A stretch of 64,000 nt of DNA from an uncultured Clostridium sp. Lineage in GTDB: Bacteria; Bacillota; Clostridia; Clostridiales; Clostridiaceae. Positions 1 to 8,702 of this stretch are shown here, in pieces; position 1 is the first letter of the stretch, and each line of letters opens with the position of its first letter. A model generated the notes under the pieces. It did not search any database and was not told where the DNA came from. It saw only the letters and a list, made by a program, of their open reading frames with translations. Where the stretch lies: positions 11,200 to 75,199 of the forward strand of contig URGW01000015.1 of assembly GCA_900547475.1 (NCBI GenBank). Direction: 5' to 3'. Made by a program: the position numbers and the translations under genes.

Positions 1-1210
1 CAATAGCGGCACTCATTAGATGTTCTTTATGTGTAAGTTCATTAATAACTGAATTTAAAATAATATATAAAGAATGCTTATGATGGTTTTGATAATTAAT
101 ACTAACTCCACAGTCATGAAGCATTGATCCTGTTTTTAATATATTTAGATATTTATCTTCTAATCTATGAAGAGGCTTTAGTTCATTAAATAAGACAGAT
201 GATAAAAAGTATACCTGTTGTGCATGAGGTATATTAGAATTTAAGGAATTTAATATACCATAAATACTATAATCTAAAATATTATCTATTACATCATAAT
301 TTTTATAAAGATAATCATAAAGAAGACCTTCTCTAATCGAGTTATTAGATACTCTTATGCTATTAGGTGATACTATTTTTATTATTTCATTAAATATAAG
401 TAAACAGCTAAATATACTATCTACTATATCTAAGTCAATTCCTTCAACTTTACGACGAAGCTTTAAATCCTTAGATTTAATCATATTATAAAGTTCATGA
501 ATTCCAACAGAAGATAATTCGTAATTATTAATTAGTTCTAGAGGATAATGTGTTTTAAATTTATCCATTTTAACAATTGTTTTAGCAAAATCACCTACAA
601 TAACTATAGATTCAAATTCATCATTTAACCAAGAAATATTATTTAATTTATTTCTTAAGAAAGATATAGAGTCATCTAAATTTGAATTTAATATTCTATC
701 AGCTATGTTGAATGTATAAGCTAAGTTTATTCCACCAAAAGGTAAAGATGACCAATTGGTGATCTCTTTATTTTTCATAGATATTAAATTAGTTGATGTA
801 CCAGTTATTTCAACTATAAGAGAATTAGTTATATTTAAGCTTCTATTTACACTTAAGGCCGTAAATTTAATTTCTTCTTCCTGGGATAAAACTTTTAAAT
901 CTAAATTAAGATTTGATTTTATTGTAGATATAATATCTTCACTATCTTTAAGGTCTTTAAAGAAGCTAGTTGTAATAGTAAATATTTCTTTTGTGCCAGA
1001 GGCCTCACAAAGTGATTTATAGGTTTTTAATGTAGATAAAATATAATTAAGCTTTTCGTTACATAAAATACATTCTTTTGATAATTCATAACAAACTTTA
1101 AAAGGTGTTTTAAGTTCATCTATGATCTTAAAATAACCTATATCTTCGACTTCTGCTAACATTAATCTAATTTTACTAGAGCCTATATGAATTATACCAA
1201 CTCGAATCAT
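1..1210 (-). CDS. Ppx/GppA-family phosphatase with C-terminal HD domain (3' end cut by window)
   Basis: This is an open frame read leftward from an ATG at 1210 to the window edge, about 403 codons with no stop. The start MIRVGIIHIGSSKIRL resembles the ASKHA-fold beginning of exopolyphosphatase/pppGpp phosphatases, where a glycine-serine loop binds phosphate. Near the window edge the frame gives LHDCG followed by HHKHS, the HD-domain pattern found in the longer Ppx/GppA proteins. Family role: hydrolysis of polyphosphate or (p)ppGpp. It is divergent from the argS-like gene, with about 220 bases between them. The N-terminal domain lacks the usual 'DiGsns' wording (it has HIGSSK), so substrate specificity is open. 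Confidence 0.8.
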   Translation of the reverse strand, partial: MIRVGIIHIGSSKIRLMLAEVEDIGYFKIIDELKTPFKVCYELSKECILCNEKLNYILSTLKTYKSLCEASGTKEIFTITTSFFKDLKDSEDIISTIKSNLNLDLKVLSQEEEIKFTALSVNRSLNITNSLIVEITGTSTNLISMKNKEITNWSSLPFGGINLAYTFNIADRILNSNLDDSISFLRNKLNNISWLNDEFESIVIVGDFAKTIVKMDKFKTHYPLELINNYELSSVGIHELYNMIKSKDLKLRRKVEGIDLDIVDSIFSCLLIFNEIIKIVSPNSIRVSNNSIREGLLYDYLYKNYDVIDNILDYSIYGILNSLNSNIPHAQQVYFLSSVLFNELKPLHRLEDKYLNILKTGSMLHDCGVSINYQNHHKHSLYIILNSVINELTHKEHLMSAAI

Positions 1211-1284
1211 ATAACACCATTCCTATCATTAATACGTAATATAATTACTATGATATATAAAAGTAAGAGAAAAATAAAGGTTTG

Positions 1285-1314
1285 TTGACAAAAAATACTT
1301 CCCTTAGTTATAAT
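1285..1314 (+). promoter_or_regulatory. Sigma-A-type promoter for the argS-like gene
   Basis: TTGACA at 1285-1290 and TATAAT at 1309-1314 are separated by 18 bp. Both hexamers match consensus. Transcription would start near 1321, leaving a leader of about 108 nt before the gene. Confidence 0.8.
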
Positions 1315-1359
1315 AAATTAAATGACAAGTAAATAATTGAAGTTGTACCGTGAATATAT

Positions 1360-1391
1360 CGTCTTTTTGTTTTTCAAAGGGGCGTTTTTTT
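1360..1391 (+). terminator. Hairpin plus U-run in the argS-like leader (possible attenuator)
   Basis: In RNA, CGTCTTTTTG (1360-1369) can pair over ten positions with CAAAGGGGCG (1375-1384), using three G-U pairs, around a loop of five U. Seven T follow (1385-1391). The G-U pairs make the hairpin much better on the plus-strand transcript than on the other strand. It lies between the promoter and the start codon, so it could be a leader attenuator. No T-box consensus is present in the leader. Confidence 0.5.
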
Positions 1392-1428
1392 ATTATTAAA
1401 GCAAAATATAAAAGTAGGAGAATAAATA

Positions 1429-3117
1429 ATGGATTATAAAAAGAAGGTTGCTGAAGTTATTAAGAGTAATGTTGATATGGAGTTGGAAGTAATAAAAAAA
1501 TTAATAGAGATTCCACCTCAGTCAGAGATGGGGGATTACGCATTTCCATGTTTCCAATTAGCTAAAATCCTTAGAAGAGATCCTAATATAATTGCTAAGG
1601 AGCTAAAGAATAAATTAAATAAAGATATTTTCGAAAATGTAAAAAATGTAGGAGCATATGTAAATTTCTTTATTGATAAAAGTGAGTTTATAAAAAATAC
1701 TTTAGAAAAAATATTATTAGAAGGTGATGATTATGGGGGCTCTAATATTGGAGAAGGTGAGACTATATGTATTGAATATTCATCACCTAATATAGGTAAA
1801 CAATTTCAGGTGGGAGATTTATTTAGTACTTTAATAGGTAATTCACTTTATAAATTATTTGAAAAAGAAGGATATAAAGTTGAGAGGTTAAATTATTTAG
1901 GGGATTGGGGAAGTAAATTTGGTAAATTAATATCTGCATATAAAAGATGGGGAAATGAAGAAGCATTAGAAAATGATGTTATAGAAGAACTTTTAAGAAT
2001 ATATGTTAAATTTCATGAAGAGGCACAAAAAGATTCATTATTAGAAGAAGAGGGAAGAGTATATTTTAAAAAGTTAAATGATAAAGATGAAGAAGTAGAA
2101 GCTTTATGGAAGAAGTTTAGAGATTTAAGTTTAAGAGAGTTTGAGAAAGTATATGATTTATTTAATATAAAATTTGATTCAGATTTAGGAGAATCATTTT
2201 ATGATGATAAAACTGAAGATGTATTTAATGAGTTAAGAAAAAAGAATATATTATATGAAAGTAACAGAACACAACTAGTAATGCTTAATAAATATAATAT
2301 GCCTCCTATTGTTTTAAAAGATGATGAAAAAATAGTACATTCAGCAAGAGATTTAGCAGCTATTATGGATAGGAAAAAAAACTATAATTTTTATAAATAT
2401 ATATATGTTGATGAAGCTACTAAGGGATTATATTTTAAACAAATATTTAAAGTTTTAGAGCTATTAGAATATAAATGGGTAAAGGATTGTATACATGTTG
2501 AATTTGGATTAGTTAAATTTAAGGAAAGAAGATATTTTATAAGAAAAGGTGAAGTTGTACTTTTAGAAGATTTAATAAATAAATTTATAGATAATATTTT
2601 ACAATTAATAAATGAAAGGAATCCAAACTTAGAAAATAAAAAACAAATTGCAGAGAAGATAGGTGTAGGAGCATTAATATTCACTTATTTAAAGAATCCA
2701 AGAGAAAAAGATATAATATTTGATTTGAAAGAAACGCTTTCATTTGAAGGTGAAACTGCTTTATATGTACAAAAGTTATATGTTATAGCTAATGTGGTAT
2801 TAAAAAGCTCTGGAGAAATTGATATAGCTCCCAATTTTAAAAAGTTAAATTCAAAAGAGGAGTTAGATTTAGTTAAAATTCTAGAAGAATTTCCTATTGT
2901 AATTCATAATTCTATAGAAAGTTTAGAGCCGTCAATAATGACAAAATATATAATAGAAGTTGCTGACAAATTTAATAAGTTTTATAGTGTTCATTTACTA
3001 TTAAATTTAGAAGATAAAGAATTGATGAAGGCAAGATTAGTTTTAGTTGAGGCTACCTGTCAAGTTATAAAAAATGCATTAGCTTTAATAGGAATTGAAG
3101 TATTAGAAAAAATTTAG
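1429..3117 (+). CDS. Arginyl-tRNA synthetase-like protein with degenerate class I active site
   Basis: The 562 residues are collinear with clostridial ArgRS: the N-terminal additional domain, the SPNIGK segment, GDWGSKFGKLI, and the C-terminal anticodon-binding DALR region (FNKFY near the end). The two class I signatures are lost. The HVGH form of the HIGH motif reads QVGD at residues 127-130. The KMSTR/KLSTR loop reads R-Y-F-I-R at 368-372, although the following KG is kept. Other substrate-pocket positions also differ from my recollection of the family, such as YLGDWG for HLGDWG and GLYFKQ for a histidine before FKQ. The start has a good AGGAG site (AGTAGGAG). I infer a paralogue that probably cannot charge tRNA; a true argS should exist elsewhere. 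A regulatory or tRNA-binding role is possible but unproven. Confidence 0.8.
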   Translation: MDYKKKVAEVIKSNVDMELEVIKKLIEIPPQSEMGDYAFPCFQLAKILRRDPNIIAKELKNKLNKDIFENVKNVGAYVNFFIDKSEFIKNTLEKILLEGDDYGGSNIGEGETICIEYSSPNIGKQFQVGDLFSTLIGNSLYKLFEKEGYKVERLNYLGDWGSKFGKLISAYKRWGNEEALENDVIEELLRIYVKFHEEAQKDSLLEEEGRVYFKKLNDKDEEVEALWKKFRDLSLREFEKVYDLFNIKFDSDLGESFYDDKTEDVFNELRKKNILYESNRTQLVMLNKYNMPPIVLKDDEKIVHSARDLAAIMDRKKNYNFYKYIYVDEATKGLYFKQIFKVLELLEYKWVKDCIHVEFGLVKFKERRYFIRKGEVVLLEDLINKFIDNILQLINERNPNLENKKQIAEKIGVGALIFTYLKNPREKDIIFDLKETLSFEGETALYVQKLYVIANVVLKSSGEIDIAPNFKKLNSKEELDLVKILEEFPIVIHNSIESLEPSIMTKYIIEVADKFNKFYSVHLLLNLEDKELMKARLVLVEATCQVIKNALALIGIEVLEKI

Positions 3118-3216
3118 TTTTTATATTAAATTTTAGTTAAATATAAGAAAATCTTAATATATAATTTATACTATTTTTGATATAATAAAATATGGTAAAA
3201 GAGAGGTGAAAAGTTA

Positions 3217-4317
3217 GTGTTTTTAAAGAATAATAAATATAAGAGTTTGATAGTAGCTGTATTAATTACTATAGTAGTAGCACTGCTAGCTTTTAAGCTG
3301 GTAGATAATATTGAAATATTTATTAATATAATTAAAAAGTTTATTTCATTATCTATGTCTTTTGTTTATGGGATAGTAATTGCATATGTTTTAACTCCAG
3401 TTGTTAAATTATTTGAGGAGAAAGCAAAGTTAAAAAGAGGAGTATCTATAGCTTTAACTTATGCTATTTTAATTGGAGGAATAACTATTTGGGCATTGTA
3501 CGGAATACCTGGTCTCATAGAAAATGTAAAGGAAATAGGAAGAGATATACCTAATTACATAAACTCTATTGAAGGTGTTGTTAATGATGTTTTAGAGAAA
3601 GAAGAATTTAGTAGTATTATAAATAATACTAGCACCAAGATAAATATTGATACATACATAGACAAAACTGGGAAAATGCTTATTAGCGCATTAGAAAGCT
3701 CGTTAGTGCAAGTAGTAAACTTATCATCAATAATTTTTAAATTTATTATTGGATTATTAGTAGCTATATATATTCTTATAGATAAAGAAAGATTACTGCG
3801 TGAATGTAAAAGAATGATGTATTTAACTTTAAAGAAAGAGAAAAGTGATAAATTAATTGAGTTTATTAAAATATATAATTCTATGATAGTAACATATATA
3901 GGTATAAAGGCAATTGATTCAATGATAATAGGTGTATTAGCATTTATATTATTAAATATAGTAGGATCTGAATATGCAATATTATTATCTATATTAGTTG
4001 GTGTAACTAATATGATACCTTATTTTGGACCATTTGTAGGCGAGGTTATAGGGTTTTTAATAAATGTATTTGTATCACCTACAAAAGGGATTATTGTATT
4101 TTTAACATTATTTTTATTACAGATGTTTGATGGATGGTACTTAGATCCTAAACTTATAGGAGATAAAGTTGGAGTGAGGCCATTTTGGATTATTTATGCA
4201 GTTGTAATAGGAGGGGGCTTCTTTGGTCCTATAGGAATGCTTCTAGCATCTCCAACAGCAGCAACAATAAAAATATACTATGGAAAACTTTTAGAAAAGA
4301 ATAAGGTTACAATTTAA
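3217..4317 (+). CDS. AI-2E family membrane permease
   Basis: This 366-residue polytopic protein has the layout of the AI-2E/PerM family: two N-terminal hydrophobic helices, a soluble central segment (about residues 95-160), then a cluster of C-terminal helices. These carry the family-type stretch NMIPYFGPF and later DPKLIGDKVG. Family members export autoinducer-2 or act as Na+/H+ antiporters; nothing here decides which. The start is GTG at 3217 with GAGAGGTG eight bases upstream. It is a monocistronic gene ending at a strong bidirectional hairpin. Confidence 0.85.
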   Translation: MFLKNNKYKSLIVAVLITIVVALLAFKLVDNIEIFINIIKKFISLSMSFVYGIVIAYVLTPVVKLFEEKAKLKRGVSIALTYAILIGGITIWALYGIPGLIENVKEIGRDIPNYINSIEGVVNDVLEKEEFSSIINNTSTKINIDTYIDKTGKMLISALESSLVQVVNLSSIIFKFIIGLLVAIYILIDKERLLRECKRMMYLTLKKEKSDKLIEFIKIYNSMIVTYIGIKAIDSMIIGVLAFILLNIVGSEYAILLSILVGVTNMIPYFGPFVGEVIGFLINVFVSPTKGIIVFLTLFLLQMFDGWYLDPKLIGDKVGVRPFWIIYAVVIGGGFFGPIGMLLASPTAATIKIYYGKLLEKNKVTI

Positions 4318-4334
4318 TAATTATAATTATATAA

Positions 4335-4371
4335 AAAATAAGAACTGCAAAATTTACAGTTCTTATTTTTT
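4335..4371. terminator. Bidirectional terminator
   Basis: A 13-bp perfect stem pairs 4335-4347 (AAAATAAGAACTG) with 4357-4369, with a nine-base loop. A-runs and T-runs on both sides make it usable from either strand. It serves the permease gene from the left and the feo operon from the right, and overlaps the stop of the small Cys-rich feo peptide. Confidence 0.9.
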
Positions 4372-4494
4372 ATACTTCGAGCAGTGAGATGAACAACTTC
4401 CGCAGTTACAACCACCTTTTGAAGATTTTTTTATATTTTTAAATAATATATATCCAGCAGCTATAACTAATAAAGCTGTAATAAAAATTTCCAA
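4363..4494 (-). CDS. FeoB-associated Cys-rich membrane protein (43 aa)
   Basis: A small gene with a TTG start at 4494 and stop at 4363. The product begins MEIFITALLVIAAGYILF, a single membrane helix, followed by a lysine-rich turn and a cysteine cluster CNCGSCSSHC before a basic tail. This is the architecture of the small FeoB-associated protein family that follows feoB in many Firmicutes and is thought to help iron passage. AAGAAGGTGAA sits about eight bases upstream of the TTG. It is the last gene of the feo operon, 35 bases after feoB. Confidence 0.85.
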   Translation of the reverse strand: MEIFITALLVIAAGYILFKNIKKSSKGGCNCGSCSSHCSKYKK

Positions 4495-4529
4495 ATAAAT
4501 TCACCTTCTTTATGAGTAAAGATTGAAAT

Positions 4530-6287
4530 TTAAATAAATAATGAACCTATATTAAATACTAAGAATGAAACTAACCAAGCTAAAATTAATTGGTAAGCTA
4601 CAGAAAATAAAGTTAATTTTGAGCCGAATTCCTTTTTCATAGTACCAACAACAGTAATGCATGGTGTATAAAGCAAAACAAATACTAAAAATGATAGTGC
4701 AGATAGTGCAGTAAAATGAAGTGGTAGCATTAGTTGTAAATCACCTGCAAATATTACACTCATTGAAGAAACAACAGTTTCTTTAGCAATTAAACCTGTT
4801 AATAGTGAAACTGATGCTTGCCAGTTACCAAACCCTAGAGGTTTAAATATTGGTGCAATAAAACCACCTATAGATGATAATATACTATTGTTAACATCTG
4901 TCATACCAGAAAAATTAAAGTTTGATAAGAACCATAAAATTATACTCATAGCAAAAATTAATGTACCAGCTTTCACTAAAAATCCTTTAGTTTTTTCATA
5001 TAATTGATTTAAAAGATTTTTTAATGATGGCAATTTATATTCTGGTAACTCTATAAGTAAAGGTTCTTCTTCATTTTTAAATATTGTATGCTTAAAGATT
5101 ATACCAAGTATAAATGCTAATAATATACCTAAGAAGTAAAGTGAAGCTACAACTAATCCTATACTATTAGGGAAAAATACAGCTGCAAATATACTATAAA
5201 CAGGTAATCTAGCATTACAACTCATTAAAGGAACCAATAAAGCAGTAAGCTTTCTATCTTTTTCACTTTCTAATGTTCTTGCACTCATAATTGCAGGAGC
5301 AGAACAACCAAAGCCAACAATCATAGGAATAAATGCTTTTCCTGATAACCCCATTTTTCTCATGATTTTATCCATTATAAAAGCTACTCTCGCCATATAT
5401 CCACTATCTTCTAAAATAGTTATACAAGCAAAAAGTGATAATATTATAGGTAACAACACTAATATTCCACCAACACCACCTATAATACCATCTATAATTA
5501 ATGATTGGAACCAAGGTGAACTTTCTTGAATTAAGCTTTCAATTATAGGAACTAAAGAGTCATTTAACAATGAATCTAATAAATCTGAAAGTGGTTGTCC
5601 TATCCAAGAAAAAGTTACTTGGAATATTAATGCCATAATTATAAAGAAAATAGGATAAGCAAGCCATGGATTTAGCATTATATTATCTAAATTTTCTTTT
5701 ATTGTTTTTGTATATTTACTATCTTTTCTAGTACATTGACTTAATAAATTTTCTATGTAAGTATAAGTTTCTTTTTCGTTTGAAAAATTATAATCATTAT
5801 TATCTATTTTACTTATATTAATATTTTTTAAAGCTTTTTTAATTTCATCTATACCATGTTCCTTAGATGCTTGTATAGGAACAACAGTTACATTTAAAAG
5901 TTTCTCTAATTCTTTATAATTTATATCTATACCTTTTTTTTCAGCCACATCTATCATATTAACAGCTAAAATGATAGGTTTTTTAAATTGTTTCAGTTGC
6001 ATAGTTAAATATAAGTTTCTATCAATATTAGAAGCATCGATAATATTTAGTATTAAATCTACTTGTCCATTTTCTAAAAACTCTTTTGATATTTTTTCTT
6101 CATTTGAAAAAGTATCCATAGCATATATACCAGGTAAATCTATTATTTTAAAATCATCAAAAAAGCCTTCTTTTTTATCTACAGTTACTCCTGCCCAATT
6201 ACCAACTCTTTGATTAGAGCCAGTTAGGCTATTAAAAAGTGTAGTTTTTCCAACGTTGGGATTACCAAGCAAAGCTACATTTTTCAT
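4530..6287 (-). CDS. feoB: Ferrous iron transporter FeoB
   Basis: GTP-gated Fe(II) uptake permease of the cytoplasmic membrane. The N-terminal G domain shows G1 GNPNVGKT (residues 8-15), the switch region around GNWAGVT (29-35), G3 DLPG (50-53) and G4 NMID (110-113). The membrane half follows, including the two cysteine-bearing segments GCSAPAIMSAR and SCNARLPVYS that characterise the Gate repeats. At 585 residues it is a compact FeoB, shorter than the roughly 770-residue enterobacterial protein, with no extra C-terminal soluble domain. It is co-transcribed with feoA (32 bases upstream) and the Cys-rich peptide. Its start has an AAGGGGATG ribosome site. Confidence 0.97.
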   Translation of the reverse strand: MKNVALLGNPNVGKTTLFNSLTGSNQRVGNWAGVTVDKKEGFFDDFKIIDLPGIYAMDTFSNEEKISKEFLENGQVDLILNIIDASNIDRNLYLTMQLKQFKKPIILAVNMIDVAEKKGIDINYKELEKLLNVTVVPIQASKEHGIDEIKKALKNINISKIDNNDYNFSNEKETYTYIENLLSQCTRKDSKYTKTIKENLDNIMLNPWLAYPIFFIIMALIFQVTFSWIGQPLSDLLDSLLNDSLVPIIESLIQESSPWFQSLIIDGIIGGVGGILVLLPIILSLFACITILEDSGYMARVAFIMDKIMRKMGLSGKAFIPMIVGFGCSAPAIMSARTLESEKDRKLTALLVPLMSCNARLPVYSIFAAVFFPNSIGLVVASLYFLGILLAFILGIIFKHTIFKNEEEPLLIELPEYKLPSLKNLLNQLYEKTKGFLVKAGTLIFAMSIILWFLSNFNFSGMTDVNNSILSSIGGFIAPIFKPLGFGNWQASVSLLTGLIAKETVVSSMSVIFAGDLQLMLPLHFTALSALSFLVFVLLYTPCITVVGTMKKEFGSKLTLFSVAYQLILAWLVSFLVFNIGSLFI

Positions 6288-6319
6288 TTTGTCATCCCCT
6301 TATTTTTATCTTTTTGTAA

Positions 6320-6541
6320 TTAAGTTGTTAAAATAATATTTTTAGCATCCTTTTTACGTATAGCTAAATCAAAACCTCTCAAGTTTACTACTAAAGGATC
6401 ACCTAAAGGAGCAACTCTTTTTAATTCTATTTCTGTTCCTTGAATAAGACCCAAAGCATAAAGTCTTTTAGTCAGTTTATCGTTTCCGTTTATTTCATGT
6501 ATCTTAGCTTTTTCGCCAAGTTTTAAATCGCAAAGGCACAT
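6320..6541 (-). CDS. feoA: Ferrous iron transport accessory protein FeoA
   Basis: A 73-residue SH3-like FeoA protein. It contains the family pattern of an N-terminal LKLGEKAKIHEI strand, RLYALGLIQGTEIEL, a proline-containing loop (APLGDPL) and a final strand. It is thought to modulate the FeoB G domain on the cytoplasmic side. It is first in the feo operon, preceded by AGGTGG and a promoter carrying a Fur-like box. Confidence 0.95.
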   Translation of the reverse strand: MCLCDLKLGEKAKIHEINGNDKLTKRLYALGLIQGTEIELKRVAPLGDPLVVNLRGFDLAIRKKDAKNIILTT

Positions 6542-6557
6542 TTATACCACCTCAAAT

Positions 6558-6572
6558 TGAAAATCATTATCA
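6558..6572 (-). promoter_or_regulatory. Fur-type iron box in the feo leader
   Basis: Read on the minus strand this is TGATAATGATTTTCA, 14 of 15 positions of the 7-1-7 Fur consensus TGATAATnATTATCA. It lies just downstream of the predicted feo transcription start, suited to repression by Fur-Fe(II). Confidence 0.75.
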
Positions 6573-6590
6573 AAAATTTTTTACACATAT

Positions 6591-6619
6591 ATGATATCAA
6601 TAAAAGAGAGCTTGGTCAA
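6591..6619 (-). promoter_or_regulatory. Promoter of feoA-feoB operon
   Basis: On the minus strand, TTGACC (6619-6614) and TATCAT (6596-6591) are separated by 17 bp. The start point would be near 6584, about 43 bases ahead of feoA. Confidence 0.7.
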
Positions 6620-6772
6620 TATAAAAAACATATTTAAAACAAATTTGCTATATATTTGAAAGAAGTAGAAAGTATAAATGGTATTCACTATATTGATAAC
6701 ATGGTATAATAAAAAGATATAGATATACTAATTCTAAAACAGGAGATAAATAATGTAAGAAAGAGTGATAGT

Positions 6773-7564
6773 GTGATTATTCGAGAAAATTTTGTTGATG
6801 TAGAAGAATATAATATTGAAAATATATTGGAAGGCAAGGAGGTGCAGTGTAAACCAGAGGAAATTATATATTTCGATTTAGAGCATTATGTTTACAAAAA
6901 ACCGAAATGTATAGGGGTATTTGGGGCATGTATATATAATAATGTGGATAAAAAGATACATGTAACTCAATATATGATAGAAAATAAAAGTGAAGTAGTT
7001 GAAATACTAATACTTGCAAAAAAATATTTTGCTAAAATGAAGAAGATGGGAAAGAAAGTTATAGTTACTTTTTCAGGAAATAATGATTTTACTGTTATAA
7101 AATACTTATTCAATAAATATAATATTTATTTTGATTTTGATAAGGAATTTAAATCTTTAGATATACAAAAAGAATATGAAAGAAATATGAATACATCTAT
7201 AGGACTTAAAAATTTAGAAAAGATTTTTAATATATATAGAGAAGGAGATGTTATTAGTGGTTCTAATTTAGCTAAAACATTTCATAAGGTATTAAAGGAT
7301 AGAGAATATATTCAAAGAATGCCAAAAGAAAAAATAGAAACAATATTATTATATAACGAGCAAGATGTGGTAAATTTATATAAGATTTTTATTACTTGGA
7401 AAGACTATATAAAAAGTAAAGATGAAGAAATAAAAATTAATATAGATGAAGAAGATATAGAGATTGATAAGGAAGAAATTAATTCTAATAGGTTTATACA
7501 AGAGGATAAAGAAGAAATAGAAGTAACTGAAGTTGAAAAAGTTCAGGATTGTATTGTAGATTAA
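6773..7564 (+). CDS. YprB-type RNase H-like 3'-5' exonuclease domain protein
   Basis: 263 residues. The pattern YFDLEHYVYKKPKCIGVFG (first acidic motif D-x-E near residue 37), a central VTFSGNNDF segment and a C-terminal YNEQDVVNLYKI resemble the DEDD-type RNase H-like exonuclease fold seen in YprB and related proteins. The last 45 residues are a highly acidic Glu/Asp/Ile tail. The GTG start at 6773 is preceded by only a weak purine stretch. A better AGGAG at 6741 is followed by an ATG-TAA pair instead. The gene is monocistronic and ends at a strong shared terminator. Substrate unknown. Confidence 0.7.
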   Translation: MIIRENFVDVEEYNIENILEGKEVQCKPEEIIYFDLEHYVYKKPKCIGVFGACIYNNVDKKIHVTQYMIENKSEVVEILILAKKYFAKMKKMGKKVIVTFSGNNDFTVIKYLFNKYNIYFDFDKEFKSLDIQKEYERNMNTSIGLKNLEKIFNIYREGDVISGSNLAKTFHKVLKDREYIQRMPKEKIETILLYNEQDVVNLYKIFITWKDYIKSKDEEIKINIDEEDIEIDKEEINSNRFIQEDKEEIEVTEVEKVQDCIVD

Positions 7565-7593
7565 ATTTATATTATTTTAAGGATAATATCCTT

Positions 7594-7635
7594 AAATGAT
7601 AGATGCTCCTAAATAATTAGGAGCATCTATCATTT
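7594..7635. terminator. Perfect bidirectional terminator
   Basis: A 19-bp perfect inverted repeat (7594-7612 with 7617-7635) closes a four-base ATAA loop between two convergent genes. Confidence 0.9.
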
Positions 7636-7644
7636 ATAGGATTT

Positions 7645-8520
7645 TTATTTAACTGTAGATATATTTATATTTTTTCCATCAGAAATAGCTATAATAGTAC
7701 CATTAATATCTGTTCTAAGTGTTCTAATATTATAAGAGTTAAGAAGAGATAAAGTTTCTGTAGTAGGATGACCATAGGTGTTATTTTTACCGACAGATAT
7801 TATTGCGAGAGCTGGATTTGCTGAAATTATAAAATCTTCAGAAGTTGATGTTGAAGAACCATGATGTCCAACTTTTAAAATATCACAATTTAAATTATTG
7901 TTTTGGGATAGTACTATATTTTCTGTGGATACTTCAGCATCCCCTGTAAATAAAAAAGAATTATTAAAGAAAGTTATTTTTATAATTGGAGAATAATCAT
8001 TTAAGTTATCACTATATATATTTTCTAATGGAGAGAATATTTCAATTTTTGTATTTTTTCCAAGATCAATTCCTTTAACCCCTTTCTTTAAAACATTTAT
8101 TTTAAGATTTTTATCAACTAAAGCACTAATCATATTTTCAAAGGTAGTAGATGAAGTTATTGCTTTAGGGGAATAAAAGTTTCCAATATTATATCTTTTT
8201 ATAATGGTATCCATATTGCCGATATGGTCTTCGTGGGGATGTGTTGCAATAATATAATCAAGTTTTTTTATATTTAATTTTTCTAAATATTCAAGTAAAT
8301 CTTTTCTATTACTAGATGGACCTGAATCTATAAGTAAATTTTTATTATTAGCTTGAATCAAAATGCAATCTCCTTGCCCTACATCTATATAGTGAATAAT
8401 CATTTTGTTTTGGTAAATATCATTATTATTTTGAGTTAAAAAAGAAATAGAAATAATAATTGCAGAAATAGTAAGTATTATTTTTAATATTTTATAACTT
8501 TTATATTTAAATTTAATCAT
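7645..8520 (-). CDS. ComEC/Rec2-type metallo-beta-lactamase fold hydrolase, membrane anchored
   Basis: 291 residues. A hydrophobic N-terminal segment (about residues 10-28) acts as signal anchor, followed by HYIDVGQGDCILI, the metal motif THPHEDHIG, the strand FLFTGDAE and GHHGSS. These are the standard sites of the ComEC-like MBL hydrolase domain. Free-standing versions are usually extracytoplasmic nucleases or phosphodiesterases. There is no ComEC channel domain here, so a role in DNA uptake cannot be claimed. It is divergent from the HprK-like gene and convergent with the RNase H-like gene. Confidence 0.85.
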   Translation of the reverse strand: MIKFKYKSYKILKIILTISAIIISISFLTQNNNDIYQNKMIIHYIDVGQGDCILIQANNKNLLIDSGPSSNRKDLLEYLEKLNIKKLDYIIATHPHEDHIGNMDTIIKRYNIGNFYSPKAITSSTTFENMISALVDKNLKINVLKKGVKGIDLGKNTKIEIFSPLENIYSDNLNDYSPIIKITFFNNSFLFTGDAEVSTENIVLSQNNNLNCDILKVGHHGSSTSTSEDFIISANPALAIISVGKNNTYGHPTTETLSLLNSYNIRTLRTDINGTIIAISDGKNINISTVK

Positions 8521-8702
8521 AATTAAAGACTCCTAAATAAGAAATATATATTTTAGATTATTGCCTAGAATTAGGGAAAGAAATCTTAAGTTTATAAATA
8601 TTTAATAAGTTAGTTAAGTGAATTTATTGGTATAATATGTTATAATTGTATAAAATATCGTGTAAGAGCTAATTTAAATAAAATGATATTAGGAGGATGG
8701 GG

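Noticed and set aside
1321..1428. T-box riboswitch for the argS-like gene
   Set aside because: The leader is only about 100 bases and lacks the T-box sequence and stem I; only a simple terminator hairpin is visible.
8697..8702. ATG at 8697 as start of the HprK-like gene
   Set aside because: It directly abuts AGGAGG with no spacing; the ATG at 8703 has normal spacing.
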